A stretch of DNA of 50,916 nucleotides from [Eubacterium] yurii. GTDB lineage: Bacteria; Bacillota; Clostridia; Peptostreptococcales; Filifactoraceae. Location of the stretch: contig FUZS01000021.1 in NCBI GenBank assembly GCA_900167215.1, positions 1-50,916 of the forward strand, read 5' to 3'. Below are positions 18,167-28,247 of this stretch, in pieces (the stretch's first letter is position 1; each line of letters begins with the position of its first letter). A program made the position numbers and the translations under genes. A model generated the notes under the pieces. It was not told the origin of the DNA and did no database searches. It was given only the letters and a program-made list of their open reading frames with translations.

Positions 18167-19036
18167 TCATGTTGTAATCTCAGTGCTGCTTTGTTGTGTA
18201 AGGTAGTCAAAAAGTGCAGATGAGAATATGAATACAATGCCTATAATACTGTAAAGTCCAAGCATTTTACCAAATACAGTCACGCTGTAAATTGATGAAA
18301 AAATTACTCCTGTATATGAGTATATGCTGACTTTACTTGCAGGTGCGTTCTTATATGCATAGGTCAAAAATATTTGCCCCATACCTGCAAACAAGCCTAT
18401 GCAAAAAAGGAGTAGTGCCTCTCTCATATCAGGTAATACAAAGCTCATCATCATAAAGGGCAGTGAGCAGAGTGTTGAAAAAAGCGAAAAGAAAAATACT
18501 ATAGTGTACGGCTTTTCGTATCTGTTGGCTACAGTAAGTGCCATATGAGACATGGCTGTAATCATGGATGAAACAAGAGATATCATAGCAGGTATACTTT
18601 CTGAGTTGAATTTAGGGCGAACTACCAGTATTGCCCCTAAAAAAGCTACGCAAATACTTAGAATTTTTGCGTTTGTAGGTTTTTTTCTATAAAGCATTGC
18701 AGTAAAGACGCTGATAAATATGGGTGAGCTGTATTGTATGATTGAAGCGTCTGCAAGGTACATGTGATTTGTGGCGTAAAAATAACCTGATACACTTGTA
18801 AATCCTAAAAAAGCTCTTAGAAAAAGATATTTTCTATTTTCTCTTTTTCCAAAAAAACTACCTTTTTCCTTAAAAATTATAAATGTTGAAAGAAATAGGG
18901 TTATAAGATTTCTAAAAAACATCTGTTGCATCAAAGGAATGGTAGTACCTGAAAGTTTGACGCAAAGTTGCATTACAGAAAAGGAAAAAGAGGAGATAAG
19001 TATGAAAAACACCGCTTTTTTTAAGTTTATTGTCAT
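18167..19036 (-). CDS. EamA/DMT family transporter
   Basis: This is a 289-residue inner-membrane protein with about ten hydrophobic helices in two EamA repeats. Typical pieces are AFLGFTSVSGYFYATNHMYL, then ADASIIQYSSPIFISVFTA in the first half, and GMGQIFLTYAYKNAPASKVS followed by a proline-free 'SYTGVIFSSIYSVTVFG' in the second. The family exports or imports amino acids, nucleotide sugars and other metabolites; no substrate can be assigned. It has its own ATG with AGGTGA upstream and is separate from its neighbours by more than 200 bp on either side. Confidence 0.85.
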   Translation of the reverse strand: MTINLKKAVFFILISSFSFSVMQLCVKLSGTTIPLMQQMFFRNLITLFLSTFIIFKEKGSFFGKRENRKYLFLRAFLGFTSVSGYFYATNHMYLADASIIQYSSPIFISVFTAMLYRKKPTNAKILSICVAFLGAILVVRPKFNSESIPAMISLVSSMITAMSHMALTVANRYEKPYTIVFFFSLFSTLCSLPFMMMSFVLPDMREALLLFCIGLFAGMGQIFLTYAYKNAPASKVSIYSYTGVIFSSIYSVTVFGKMLGLYSIIGIVFIFSSALFDYLTQQSSTEITT

Positions 19037-19583
19037 AAAAAATCACCTGTAAATTAAAAAAATTCTAAATGATACCGATATTATTGTGCATTGATAAAAT
19101 TACTTTAAAGGTGTACAATTATATGTAGTAAATTTAAAAAGTATTTTGTTTTAAAATGCTATAGTACATTATCATAGGTATTATTATAAGATCTTTGTTG
19201 AATTTTTTGTATATTTAAGATTAGTTATCAATGTCTTATACTAAAATCTAATAAAATGATGGATAAAATATGTTTTATATCTTTATAATAAAGTTATAAG
19301 TCATATACTATTTTTTTAAATTATTAATAAAAATTTTTCATAGATTAAATAGATATTAGTATTAAATTAGAAAGTAAGCTGAAATAAATCAGGTTTTAGA
19401 ATATGATAACACAAATATGAATGTATTACAATTATGATTTAGTTCTTTTAACATTTGTTATAAACATTACTTTATAACTGAGGCATGAGATAAAAGAATG
19501 TATATTTTACAACTTGTGCTTTGTGTGATAGAATTTAATGATGTTTTGAAAAAAACAAGATATGAGAAGGGAGATTTTGACAG
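19037..19583. other. Divergent intergenic region before the V-ATPase operon
   Basis: This gap of about 550 bp separates the EamA gene (minus) from the V-ATPase operon (plus). It holds a full element B at 19237-19364. A candidate operon promoter is TTAACA (19448-19453) with TTATAA (19472-19477), spacing 18, which is only moderately convincing. Nothing else is recognisable. Confidence 0.35.
19237..19364 (-). repeat. Element B, full copy (about 128 bp)
   Basis: It starts TATACTAAAATCTAATAAAA and ends AGATTAAATAGATATTAGTA. Read in reverse complement it aligns end to end with 28248-28357 and 41030-41154, sharing the block ACTTTATTATAAA and both ends. The ends are short imperfect inverted repeats (TATACTAnnATCTA). 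No open frame is present. Confidence 0.7.
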
Positions 19584-19886
19584 ATGGAAGATTTTATAAA
19601 AAAAATATTTGAAATAGATGATGAAGCTGAAAAATATGAACAATCTCTTGAACAAAAAAAGAAACAGTTGATACAAGACAGACAAGAAAAATTAAATAAA
19701 ATAGATAAAGATTATGAAGAAGCGGTAAAGATAGAAAAGGAAAATCTTAATCATAGACTTAGCGAAATAGAAAGCTCTGACAATCAGAAGTTGGAGAACT
19801 TTAGACAAAAAGCTGAAGTTATTAAAAGGATGTTTGAACAAAAAAAGAATGTGTTGATTGAAGATATTGCTGATTCCCTTTTATAA
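19584..19886 (+). CDS. V-type ATPase peripheral stalk subunit G/H (coiled coil)
   Basis: This 100-residue protein is almost wholly alpha-helical and charged, with heptad-like spacing throughout (for example EKYEQSLEQKKKQLIQDRQE). It fits the small coiled-coil stalk subunit that pairs with subunit E in bacterial V/A-ATPases (NtpF or AhaH type). As first gene of the operon it stands where that subunit is usually found. A GAAGGGAG ribosome binding site precedes the ATG. Sequence identity in this family is low, so the call rests on helical character plus position. Confidence 0.75.
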   Translation: MEDFIKKIFEIDDEAEKYEQSLEQKKKQLIQDRQEKLNKIDKDYEEAVKIEKENLNHRLSEIESSDNQKLENFRQKAEVIKRMFEQKKNVLIEDIADSLL

Positions 19887-19898
19887 GGTGGTGAATAG

Positions 19899-20924
19899 AT
19901 GTCAGGTTTTAATGCGCTCAATGCAAAGATAGCTGTATTGAGAAGAGGATTGTTTAATAGTGAGGATTACGAAAAAATCTTATCCTTTGAAAAGAGAGAA
20001 GATCTTGTTGGATATATTAAGGAAAATCCCATATATAAAGACGAGATGCTGAAAATGTATCAAGATGTCGTAACTTACAGATATGCTACTGAGTTTATGG
20101 TAAAAAAGACAGAGGTTGATATTTTCAGAAAATTGGAGCATTTTTTATTTGGAGAGGACAAGAAACTGCTCTCTGCCATGTTGGTAAGATATGAGTTTGA
20201 AGATATCAAGATAATATTAAGAAGTATTGTTGAAAATGAAAACATAGATCTTGAAAAAGATACTTTGATGTACGGCATGGAAAATCATGTTGACTATGAC
20301 AGATTATATAGATGCGACTCTATTGGACAAGCACTGGATTTACTTAAAAATACAGCTTTTAAGAGGGCATTTTTCGGATTAGCTGACGAGGATATTTTAA
20401 GGCTGCACTTTCATGTTGAGATGAACCTTGATAACTTGTACTTCGCTATGGTGAAAAAGGCATATGTAAAACTTAAAGCCGTAGATAAAAAGATAGTTGA
20501 AGATTATTATACTTCGCTTGTAGATACTATAAATATCCAGTGGATAATAAGGGCAAAAAAGTATTATAATCTTTCTAATGAAGAGATATTCAACTATTGT
20601 GTAAGATTTGGAAAATATATTAAGGGAGAGTTTTTAAAAGAACTGGTATATAGTGCCGGTGTGGATGATGTGTTACAAAAGATTAGTGATACAAGGCTTA
20701 GCAAACTTTTTTCAGGTGAGGGATCAAGTGCATACAGGGATATGCAGGCCAGAGCATATGTAAGGCAACTCAACCATCTGAAAAGTTATCAGGATACTAT
20801 ATCAACTTTTTTGAAATTTATAATACAATTACTTATTCAAAATGAAAATATTGTAAGAATATCAGAATCTAAAAAATATGAATTACCTAAGGAGGAAATT
20901 AAAAAATATCTTATAACTACTTAA
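19899..20924 (+). CDS. V-type ATPase subunit C
   Basis: This 341-residue soluble protein of the AC39/V0D family connects the rotor ring to the central stalk. It is helix-rich with repeated Tyr-Arg-Leu segments such as LVRYEFEDIKIILRSI and DTINIQWIIRAKKYYNLS, typical of NtpC. It has no membrane segments. The gene follows the G/H gene by 12 bp with AAGGTGG before the ATG and precedes subunit I by 36 bp. Length agrees with NtpC, which is about 330 residues. Confidence 0.88.
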   Translation: MSGFNALNAKIAVLRRGLFNSEDYEKILSFEKREDLVGYIKENPIYKDEMLKMYQDVVTYRYATEFMVKKTEVDIFRKLEHFLFGEDKKLLSAMLVRYEFEDIKIILRSIVENENIDLEKDTLMYGMENHVDYDRLYRCDSIGQALDLLKNTAFKRAFFGLADEDILRLHFHVEMNLDNLYFAMVKKAYVKLKAVDKKIVEDYYTSLVDTINIQWIIRAKKYYNLSNEEIFNYCVRFGKYIKGEFLKELVYSAGVDDVLQKISDTRLSKLFSGEGSSAYRDMQARAYVRQLNHLKSYQDTISTFLKFIIQLLIQNENIVRISESKKYELPKEEIKKYLITT

Positions 20925-20960
20925 AAATACTTGTTTTAAAAATAATGAAGGAGGTGTAAA

Positions 20961-22961
20961 ATGGCGGTAGAAAAAATGAAGATGATGAATCTTGCAATTT
21001 TGAAAAAGGATGCTCATGATGTTCTTGAGGAGATAGTGTTGGACGGCTCTTTTCATATTACAAATTCATCAAATTCTCCGAATTTTACCTTGAGATATAT
21101 GGATTCTCAGATTTCCAAATTTAGAGAAATGGGGATAGATATCGGCAGAGTTTTACCTTATAACGGAGACAAGATATTTAAGAAGAAAAAATATAAAGAT
21201 TTACTTGAAAAGATGTTTGAGTTTTTTGAAATTAATGAAGATGATCTTAAACTTGAAGCTTTTAAATATTTGGATTACCACGAAAAGTTGAAGGTTTTGG
21301 ATGATCTTTCTCAGAAGATGTTGGATATAAAAAACAGGGAAGAGGCAAACAGATTTTCAAGATCAAAAATAAAGGTATTGCTTAAGGCTGTAAATTATTT
21401 TCATGACAGTGATGTAAATGTCTCACGCTTTACCAATCTACACCATATTAATATGGATATTGGTGAAATAAGCAAGAGTGCATGGTTGAAACTTAAGGCA
21501 AATTATGAAAATATAAAGGCTTTGGTAATACATCTTGACAGCAACAGTTTCGGTGAGACAGTAATGGTATTTACACCTAAAATATATAAAGATGAGACCT
21601 TGCATTTACTTCGTTCTATGTCTTTTAACGAAATTGAGTTGCCTAATGTTGACTTTACATTTAAAGATTTGATAAGCAGTAAGATAATTCAACTTGAAGA
21701 CTTGGAAAAAGAGCAGGAAAATATTAAGAAGGAAAAGGAAGCATTTAAGCAGACCTATATGCAAGAAATACTATCCTTGTATTACAGGTATAAGATAATA
21801 GAAAAAATTGAGATTTTGGAATCTCACATGGTGATGAGTAAGAATTTTGCGATACTCAGCGGATTTGTGCCTGAGTCAAAAACTGCTATTCTTAAAAGTA
21901 AGATAGAAAAGATGTCTTCGGATGCGATAGTAAGATTTAACGAAAGTGATGATGTGCCTGAGATATTTAAAATACCTACTATGCTTAGAAATAACCCTGT
22001 AATAAGACCTTTTGAGACGCTCGTTAAGATGTATTCCGTACCGAATTATAAGGAAGTGGATCCTACGCCTTTTTTTGCCTTAACATATTTGATACTTTTC
22101 GGTATGATGTTTGGTGATATAGGACAGGGATTAGTATTTGTAATTGCAGGTACTCTATTGACATCTAAGATAGGCTCCATTGCCAAGATAGTGCAAAGAA
22201 TAGGTGTATCTTCTATGATTTTTGGAGTGTTTTATGGAAGTATATTCGGTATGGAGGATCTGATACCTGCACTTTTGATAAGACCTATGGAAAATATAAA
22301 TACCATACTTTTGATAAGTATAGGTATAGGTGTAATTTTCATGACTATTTCGTATTTCATAGGCTTTTATAATCTTAAGCTTAGAAAGGAATATGGGAGG
22401 CTCTACTTTGACAAAAACGGGATTTCAGGCTTTGCCTTTTATATGGGATTTTTGCTCCTTTTGGTCAATATAGCTTATTTAAGCACTAAGGTGGATGTAA
22501 ATATATCTTCCATGCTTACGATATTAAGTGTGGCTATAATGATAATAACGTCAGTATTCATGTTTATGAAACCGAAGTTGGCAGAAAAATTTGAAGATAA
22601 TTCCGACGGTAATTCTGTTCATAAGGAGGAGTTTTCTCCTGTTGAAAGCGGATTTGAACTCTTTGAAACAGTGATGGGATTTTTCTCAAATACACTTTCT
22701 TTTATAAGAGTTGGTGCGTTTGCAATTAACCACGTCGGGCTATTCATGGCTTTTCACGCTCTTGGACAGATGATAGGTAACAGTATAGGTAACATACTTA
22801 TGATAGTACTTGGCAATATTGTTATCTTGGTACTCGAAGGGCTTATAGTATTTATTCAGGCTATAAGATTACAATATTACGAGCTTTTCAGTAAGTATTT
22901 TACAGGAGAGGGAATAGATTACGATCCTATCCATGTTGAAATAAAAAGTGAAATTAATTAA
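20961..22961 (+). CDS. V-type ATPase subunit I (membrane stator)
   Basis: The protein has 666 residues. The N-terminal half (to about 340) is soluble with coiled-coil parts such as EKEQENIKKEKEAFKQ. The C-terminal half has about seven or eight transmembrane helices, opening at VDPTPFFALTYLILFGMMFG and DIGQGLVFVIAG. The essential ion-channel Arg is probably in SFIRVGAFAINHVGLF (about 580-595), matching the conserved subunit a/I sequence. It provides the ion half-channels against the K ring. GGAGG precedes the ATG, and subunit K starts 23 bp after the stop. Confidence 0.92.
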   Translation: MAVEKMKMMNLAILKKDAHDVLEEIVLDGSFHITNSSNSPNFTLRYMDSQISKFREMGIDIGRVLPYNGDKIFKKKKYKDLLEKMFEFFEINEDDLKLEAFKYLDYHEKLKVLDDLSQKMLDIKNREEANRFSRSKIKVLLKAVNYFHDSDVNVSRFTNLHHINMDIGEISKSAWLKLKANYENIKALVIHLDSNSFGETVMVFTPKIYKDETLHLLRSMSFNEIELPNVDFTFKDLISSKIIQLEDLEKEQENIKKEKEAFKQTYMQEILSLYYRYKIIEKIEILESHMVMSKNFAILSGFVPESKTAILKSKIEKMSSDAIVRFNESDDVPEIFKIPTMLRNNPVIRPFETLVKMYSVPNYKEVDPTPFFALTYLILFGMMFGDIGQGLVFVIAGTLLTSKIGSIAKIVQRIGVSSMIFGVFYGSIFGMEDLIPALLIRPMENINTILLISIGIGVIFMTISYFIGFYNLKLRKEYGRLYFDKNGISGFAFYMGFLLLLVNIAYLSTKVDVNISSMLTILSVAIMIITSVFMFMKPKLAEKFEDNSDGNSVHKEEFSPVESGFELFETVMGFFSNTLSFIRVGAFAINHVGLFMAFHALGQMIGNSIGNILMIVLGNIVILVLEGLIVFIQAIRLQYYELFSKYFTGEGIDYDPIHVEIKSEIN

Positions 22962-22984
22962 TTTATTATATTTAGGAGGAAATA

Positions 22985-23407
22985 ATGAAAGTATCATTGA
23001 TATTGGTAACATTAGGAATATTAGCTACAGTTGTAAGTGGAGTTATTTTTATGAAAAAAGGAAAGACAGTTTCAAAGTCAGGAATGAGAAAAGCGGTAAT
23101 TACAAATGTACTTGCTGTTGCAGGGCTTTTCCTTGTTGGTCTTGTACCTGATATTGCATTTGCAGATTCAGCTGCAAATACGGCTACAAATTCTGCTTCA
23201 GGGCTTGGATATTTGGCTGCAGCCTTGTCAACAGGACTTGCTGCAATAGGTGCCGGAATAGGTGTAGGTCAAGCAGGTTCAGCGGCAATAGGTGCAATAT
23301 CTGAAGATTCTTCAATACTTGGTAAGACACTTATCATACTTGGTCTTGCAGAAGGTGTGGCTATATATGGACTTGTAATTTCAATAATGATAATACAAAG
23401 ATTATAA
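22985..23407 (+). CDS. V-type ATPase subunit K (rotor ring)
   Basis: The protein has 140 residues. The C-terminal hairpin (about 73-140) is the ion-carrying part: GAGIGVGQAGSAAIGAI with Gln 96, then IILGLAEGVAIYGLVI with the ion-binding Glu 123 and Tyr 128. The N-terminal 60 residues hold two hydrophobic stretches and finish with VPDIAFADS, which looks like a signal-peptidase site (AFA before Asp). Thus only one of the possible two hairpins carries a carboxylate. The Gln...Glu...Tyr arrangement resembles Na+-binding c rings. AGGAGG lies before the ATG. Confidence 0.9.
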   Translation: MKVSLILVTLGILATVVSGVIFMKKGKTVSKSGMRKAVITNVLAVAGLFLVGLVPDIAFADSAANTATNSASGLGYLAAALSTGLAAIGAGIGVGQAGSAAIGAISEDSSILGKTLIILGLAEGVAIYGLVISIMIIQRL

Positions 23408-23424
23408 TAGTATAAGGAGTAATT

Positions 23425-23733
23425 ATGATAAGTTACCTTATTTCGGATAATAGAGATACTTTGGTAGGCATGAGACTTGCCGGTATAACAGGAGTATTAC
23501 TCCGAGAGAGAGATGAGATGCTCAAAGAGTTCAACAGATGCCTTAATGATAAGAATATAGGCATATTGATTCTTACTGAAAAAGTATTTGACTTGTTGCA
23601 CGATGAGGTAATGCAGGTGAAAGTCAAGTCTAAATTTCCTTTGATAGTAGAGATACCTGACAGGTTCGGGCTTAAGAAAGATGAGGACTTTATCACAAAA
23701 CACATCAACGAGTCGATAGGAGTAAATATATAG
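23425..23733 (+). CDS. V-type ATPase subunit F
   Basis: This small Rossmann-like protein of 102 residues is the central-stalk regulator of V/A-ATPases (NtpG type). Typical features are an early GMRLAGITGVLLRERDE (about 15-31), NIGILILTEKVFDLLHDEV (about 45-63) and KFPLIVEIPDRFG near 71-83. It starts 17 bp after subunit K with AAGGAG upstream and lies just before subunit E, as in many clostridial operons. Confidence 0.9.
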   Translation: MISYLISDNRDTLVGMRLAGITGVLLRERDEMLKEFNRCLNDKNIGILILTEKVFDLLHDEVMQVKVKSKFPLIVEIPDRFGLKKDEDFITKHINESIGVNI

Positions 23734-23754
23734 CATAGATAAAGGGGGGATAAT

Positions 23755-24354
23755 GTGATAACTATTGAAGATAAGATATCAAGCTTCCAAAAGATAATAA
23801 ACGAAGATATTAGTGAAAAAGCTCAAAAAGAGATAGATGAGTATATATTGGAAACTGAAGAAAAGGTCTCAAAATATAAAGAAAAAAAATACGACGAGAT
23901 AAGCAGGATAAAAAGAGAGTACAAATCAAGACTTGACAGCAAGAGTGAATCGATGCATTCAAGGATGGAAAAAGAAGGGCAAGATATTCTTCTAAGTACG
24001 AATAAGGCTATATATGAAGAGTTTTTTAAAGACTTGAAAGAAAAGTTAAGAGAAAAATACACATCAGCAAAAGGTGAGCAATATCTTGAAAATACACTTT
24101 CAAAAATAAAGGACAGTTTAAAAAGCACTGATACTATTTATCTATATGACACTACCTATAATAGAGACAGAGCCACAGTAGAGAGAATACTGCCAAATAT
24201 CGGTATAGATGTATCAAAAAATATAAAACTTGGAGGTTTTGAGGTGGAAAATGCCGAAAAAACTTACAGAATGAATTATTCATTAGACAGCGTTATAAGT
24301 GAGGAATATACAAATATACTGACTAAGCTCAAGAAGGAATTGGACATTATATAA
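23755..24354 (+). CDS. V-type ATPase subunit E (peripheral stalk)
   Basis: This 199-residue protein has a long helical N-terminal half (KAQKEIDEYILETEEKVSK and onward) and a compact C-terminal domain ending EEYTNILTKLKKELDII, the standard subunit E plan. It forms the outer stalk with the G/H subunit. It starts at GTG 23755: the run AAGGGGGG lies five bases before, and no in-frame ATG is better placed. It ends 15 bp before subunit A. Confidence 0.88.
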   Translation: MITIEDKISSFQKIINEDISEKAQKEIDEYILETEEKVSKYKEKKYDEISRIKREYKSRLDSKSESMHSRMEKEGQDILLSTNKAIYEEFFKDLKEKLREKYTSAKGEQYLENTLSKIKDSLKSTDTIYLYDTTYNRDRATVERILPNIGIDVSKNIKLGGFEVENAEKTYRMNYSLDSVISEEYTNILTKLKKELDII

Positions 24355-24369
24355 GAGTAAGGGGGAACT

Positions 24370-26145
24370 ATGGTAGGTTTACCTAAAATAACAGATATAA
24401 ACGGACCTGTCGTAAAAGCTGACAATATGAGTATCTATAAGGTAAGAGATATGGTAATAGTCGGCGATATGAAACTGATAGGTGAGATAATATCTATAGA
24501 TGAAGACGTAGCTACTATTCAGGTCTATGAAGAGACACAGGGACTGAAAGTAGGCGAAAGCATACAAAGTACAGGTATGCCTCTTTCCGTGACATTAGGT
24601 CCCGGAATTATAGGCAATATATTTGACGGTATACAAAGACCGTTGCAAAGAATTTATAATATGACAGGTGACTTTATTGCTGAAGGTATAGGACTTATAT
24701 CTATAGACAAGGAAAAGTTATGGGATGTTGAACTTTTAGCCAAAGTTGGGGATAAACTGACAGCAGGACAGATATTTGCCGCAGTACAGGAGACAAGTTT
24801 TATCAATCATAAGGTAACAGTGCCTCCAAATATAAGTGGAACTGTGACAGAAGTCTTGCCTTCAGGAAAATATAGCATAGATACTGATGTTTTGACTCTG
24901 GTAGATGAAAATAATCAGACACATAAACTTAAATTATATCACACATGGCCTGTCAGAGTGCCAAGACCTGTAAAGACAAGGATGCCTATATCGAAACCCT
25001 TGATAACAGGTCAAAGAGTAATAGATGTATTTTTTCCCATAGCAAAGGGAGGAACGTCAGCATTACCTGGAGGTTTCGGTACAGGTAAGACTATGACACA
25101 ACATCAGCTTGCCAAGTGGTCAGATGCTGATATAATCGTATATATAGGATGTGGTGAGCGTGGAAATGAAATGACTGACGTTTTGGAAGAGTTTCCGAAA
25201 TTGATAGACCCAAGAACAGGCAAGCCGCTTATGGAAAGGACTATACTGATTGCTAACACGTCCAATATGCCTGTTGCAGCTCGTGAGGCATCAATATATA
25301 CAGGTATTACCATAGCTGAATATTATAGAGATATGGGTTACCATGTGGCGATAATGGCGGACTCTACATCAAGATGGGCTGAGGCACTTAGAGAAATCTC
25401 GGGTAGACTTGAAGAAATGCCTGCAGAAGAAGGCTATCCTGCGTATCTGCCTTCAAGAATTGCTCAGTTTTATGAAAGAGCGGGATATGTTAAGACCTTA
25501 TCTCAAAAAGAGGGATCAATTACTGTAATAGGAGCAGTATCACCTCCAGGAGGAGACTTCTCTGAGCCTGTTACTGAAAACACTAAGAGATTCGTAACTG
25601 CATTTATAGGACTGGATAAAAACCTTGCATATATAAGACACTATCCTGCTGTAAATTATCTTACAAGTTACAGCGGATATACAGCAATGATTAAAGAATA
25701 TTATGACGATAATATATCTCCTGAACTTCTAAAACTTAGAGCTAAAATGATGAAGCTGTTGTCAGAAGATGACAAACTTAATCAGATAGTTCAACTTGTC
25801 GGTGAGGATGTATTGCCAAACGATCAAAGAATATTGATAGAGATGGCTAAGGTGTTAAAAAAAGGGTTTTTGCAACAAAATGCTATGCACGAAGTCGATT
25901 CTTATGTACCTTTAGATAAACAATATAGGATGTTACAGGTAATAGATAATCTTTATGATAGTGCAGAAACAGCAGTAAAGAAGCAGATTGCACTGACAAA
26001 AATCAAAAATGACGACTTGTTTGAAGAAGTTATTAAGATGAAATACAACATTCCAAATGAAGATTACGATGAAAAATTTGATGAGTTAAATAAAAAAATT
26101 AAAGATTATTTTTTGAAATTGACTGAAAATAATGAGCAAGAATAG
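24370..26145 (+). CDS. atpA: V-type ATPase catalytic subunit A
   Basis: The protein has 591 residues. The P-loop is [14 protein letters not shown] (about 232-245), with ERGNEM following near 260 as the conserved arginine/glutamate region, and the Walker B and [21 protein letters not shown] stretch near 328-348. The extra non-homologous region of A-type subunits lies between about 110 and 200. It hydrolyses ATP and drives the rotor. A run AAGGGGG precedes the ATG. Length is typical (about 590). The symbol could also be ntpA. Confidence 0.95.
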   Translation: MVGLPKITDINGPVVKADNMSIYKVRDMVIVGDMKLIGEIISIDEDVATIQVYEETQGLKVGESIQSTGMPLSVTLGPGIIGNIFDGIQRPLQRIYNMTGDFIAEGIGLISIDKEKLWDVELLAKVGDKLTAGQIFAAVQETSFINHKVTVPPNISGTVTEVLPSGKYSIDTDVLTLVDENNQTHKLKLYHTWPVRVPRPVKTRMPISKPLITGQRVIDVFFPIAKGGTSALPGGFGTGKTMTQHQLAKWSDADIIVYIGCGERGNEMTDVLEEFPKLIDPRTGKPLMERTILIANTSNMPVAAREASIYTGITIAEYYRDMGYHVAIMADSTSRWAEALREISGRLEEMPAEEGYPAYLPSRIAQFYERAGYVKTLSQKEGSITVIGAVSPPGGDFSEPVTENTKRFVTAFIGLDKNLAYIRHYPAVNYLTSYSGYTAMIKEYYDDNISPELLKLRAKMMKLLSEDDKLNQIVQLVGEDVLPNDQRILIEMAKVLKKGFLQQNAMHEVDSYVPLDKQYRMLQVIDNLYDSAETAVKKQIALTKIKNDDLFEEVIKMKYNIPNEDYDEKFDELNKKIKDYFLKLTENNEQE

Positions 26146-26157
26146 TCGGAGGTGGCT

Positions 26158-27528
26158 ATGCAAAAAGAATATTTAAAATTAGAAAAAATAGAAGGTCCGC
26201 TCATAGTCCTCAAAGGCGTGGATGACGTAAGTTATGATGAAATGGCGGACATAAAGATAGAAGGCGAAGAACATAGAAGAGCCAAGGTAGTCAGAATTCA
26301 AAATGACAGGATTATAGCTCAGGTATTTGAAGGTACAAGCGGTATTTCTACTAATAACGTAGCTGTCAGCTTTACAGGAAGACCGCTTGAAATTTCGCTC
26401 TCCAAAGATATTTTGGGAAGAACTTTCAACGGACTTGGAGAACCTATTGACGGTAGTGACCCTATAATATCTGAAAAGAAATATAATGTAAACGGCAGAC
26501 CAATGAACCCTGTTGCAAGAAAATATCCAAGGGACTATCTTGAAACGGGAATTTCTGCGATTGATACCTTGACAACATTGATAAGAGGACAAAAACTACC
26601 TATATTTTCTTCAAACGGTCTGACTCACAATCAACTTGCTGCACAGATAGTAAGGCAGTCTAAGCTTAAAGACTCCGATGAAAAATTTGCCATAGTATTT
26701 GCAGGAATGGGAATAAAACATGACGATTACGACTTTTTTATGAATGCCTTTGAAGAATCAGGAGCACTTTCAAGAGTTGTATCATATATAAATTTGGCAG
26801 ATGCACCTATAGTTGAAAGAATATCAACTCCAAGAATTGCCCTTACTGCTGCAGAGTATCTTGCCTTTGAAGAGGGTATGCACATCCTTGTCGTGATGAC
26901 TGATATTACCAGCTATGCTGAGGCACTAAGAGAAATATCTTCAGCAAGGGAAGAAGTACCAAGTAGAAAGGGCTATCCGGGATACTTGTACTCAGACTTG
27001 TCTACTTTATATGAGCGTGCAGGAATGGTAAAGGGGAAAAATGGATCGATTACCTTAATTCCTATACTTACCATGCCAAATGACGACATAACTCACCCTA
27101 TACCTGACCTTACAGGCTTTATAACAGAGGGACAGATAGTTTTGTCAAGAGATTTGTTCCAAAGAAATATATATCCTGCGATAAATATCTTACCTTCATT
27201 GTCAAGACTTATGAAGGACGGTATAGGTAGCGGTCATACAAGGGAAGATCATGATCAGGTACAGTCGCAACTTTTCGCTTTATATTCAAGAGTTATAGAA
27301 GTGCGCTCCCTATCACAGATAATAGGTGAAGATGATCTTACACCTATAGATAAGATTTATATGCAGTTTGGTAGAGAGTTTGAAGAGCGTTTCCTTTCAC
27401 AAAAATTTGATGAGGCAAGAACTATAGAAAGCTCTCTTGATATAGCTTGGGATTTGTTTAAAATATTCCCTAAAATTGAGCTGGACAGATTGGAGAGTAA
27501 GTATATAGAAAAATACGGAAGGTGGTAA
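26158..27528 (+). CDS. atpB: V-type ATPase subunit B
   Basis: This 456-residue non-catalytic partner of subunit A lacks a normal P-loop ([19 protein letters not shown] replaces it) but keeps the flanking conserved pieces such as [10 protein letters not shown], then [14 protein letters not shown] and [19 protein letters not shown]-like [21 protein letters not shown] 26158 is preferred over GTG 26152 because GGAGG (26148-26152) lies five bases before it. The gene ends three bases before the start of D. ntpB is an alternative symbol. Confidence 0.95.
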   Translation: MQKEYLKLEKIEGPLIVLKGVDDVSYDEMADIKIEGEEHRRAKVVRIQNDRIIAQVFEGTSGISTNNVAVSFTGRPLEISLSKDILGRTFNGLGEPIDGSDPIISEKKYNVNGRPMNPVARKYPRDYLETGISAIDTLTTLIRGQKLPIFSSNGLTHNQLAAQIVRQSKLKDSDEKFAIVFAGMGIKHDDYDFFMNAFEESGALSRVVSYINLADAPIVERISTPRIALTAAEYLAFEEGMHILVVMTDITSYAEALREISSAREEVPSRKGYPGYLYSDLSTLYERAGMVKGKNGSITLIPILTMPNDDITHPIPDLTGFITEGQIVLSRDLFQRNIYPAINILPSLSRLMKDGIGSGHTREDHDQVQSQLFALYSRVIEVRSLSQIIGEDDLTPIDKIYMQFGREFEERFLSQKFDEARTIESSLDIAWDLFKIFPKIELDRLESKYIEKYGRW

Positions 27529-27530
27529 AA

Positions 27531-28145
27531 ATGATACAAAATATAGCACCTACAAAGTCCAATCTCTTAAGAACAAAAGATAATCTTAACTTATCAAGGA
27601 CAGGTTACAATCTGATAGATAAGAAAAGAACAGTATTGATTAAGGAAATGATGCAACAAATAGAAAAGGCTAAGGAAATACAGTCAGATGTAAAAGAACT
27701 GTTCGAAAAAGCTTACAGTGTTCTTCAAGAAGCTAACATAACTATGGGAGTAAGGCAGGTACAGGATATTGCCCTTTCTATTGACAAGGCTGAACATTTT
27801 GACATAACTTATAAATCTATAATGGGGCTTGACGTTCCTACAGTTAAATATGAAAAACAGGTACTTAGACCTCACTACAGTATGTATATGACAGGTGAGG
27901 CTATAGATGAGGCGATAATGATATTCCAAAAGATAAAGAGTCTGACATATCGTCTTGCTGAAACTGAAAATACTGTGTATAAGCTGTCTATTGAGATTAA
28001 GAAGAATCAAAAAAGGGCAAATGCACTTGAAAAAATGCAAATACCTAATTTGGAAGAAACTGTAAAATATATCTCAGAGTCTTTGGAAGAAAAGGAGAGA
28101 GAAGATTTTTACAGACTTAAGAAAATTAAAAAAAGAAAAGCTTAA
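27531..28145 (+). CDS. atpD: V-type ATPase subunit D (central rotor shaft)
   Basis: This 204-residue, largely helical protein starts MIQNIAPTKSNLLRTKDNL, which is the conserved opening of subunit D, and ends in a long basic coiled coil (KEREDFYRLKKIKKRKA). It is the rotating axle of the complex. ATG 27531 follows GGAAGGTGG; a GTG at 27522 inside the upstream gene is less likely. It is the last gene of the operon, with a strong hairpin 9 bp after the stop. Confidence 0.92.
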   Translation: MIQNIAPTKSNLLRTKDNLNLSRTGYNLIDKKRTVLIKEMMQQIEKAKEIQSDVKELFEKAYSVLQEANITMGVRQVQDIALSIDKAEHFDITYKSIMGLDVPTVKYEKQVLRPHYSMYMTGEAIDEAIMIFQKIKSLTYRLAETENTVYKLSIEIKKNQKRANALEKMQIPNLEETVKYISESLEEKEREDFYRLKKIKKRKA

Positions 28146-28153
28146 AGTAAAAG

Positions 28154-28209
28154 AGGTTCTTTGTCAATAGTGGGGGTGAAAAAACAACTCTACTATTGAC
28201 AAAGAACCT
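28154..28209. terminator. 18-bp perfect hairpin after the V-ATPase operon
   Basis: AGGTTCTTTGTCAATAGT (28154-28171) is perfectly complementary to ACTATTGACAAAGAACCT (28192-28209) around a 20-base loop. There is no T-run after it, so it may stop transcription only through stem strength or protect the RNA 3' end. The arm ending resembles ISL3-type inverted repeats (GGxTCTTTGTCAA), as noted under findings. Confidence 0.65.
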
Positions 28210-28247
28210 ATATTTATACTAATAACAAATATAACAATGGAAAAATT

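Noticed and set aside
22948-23151. Plus-strand frame of 67 codons at the start of atpK
   Set aside because: It is in another frame over the end of subunit I and the start of subunit K and has no ribosome binding site of its own; the K frame is clearly the real one.
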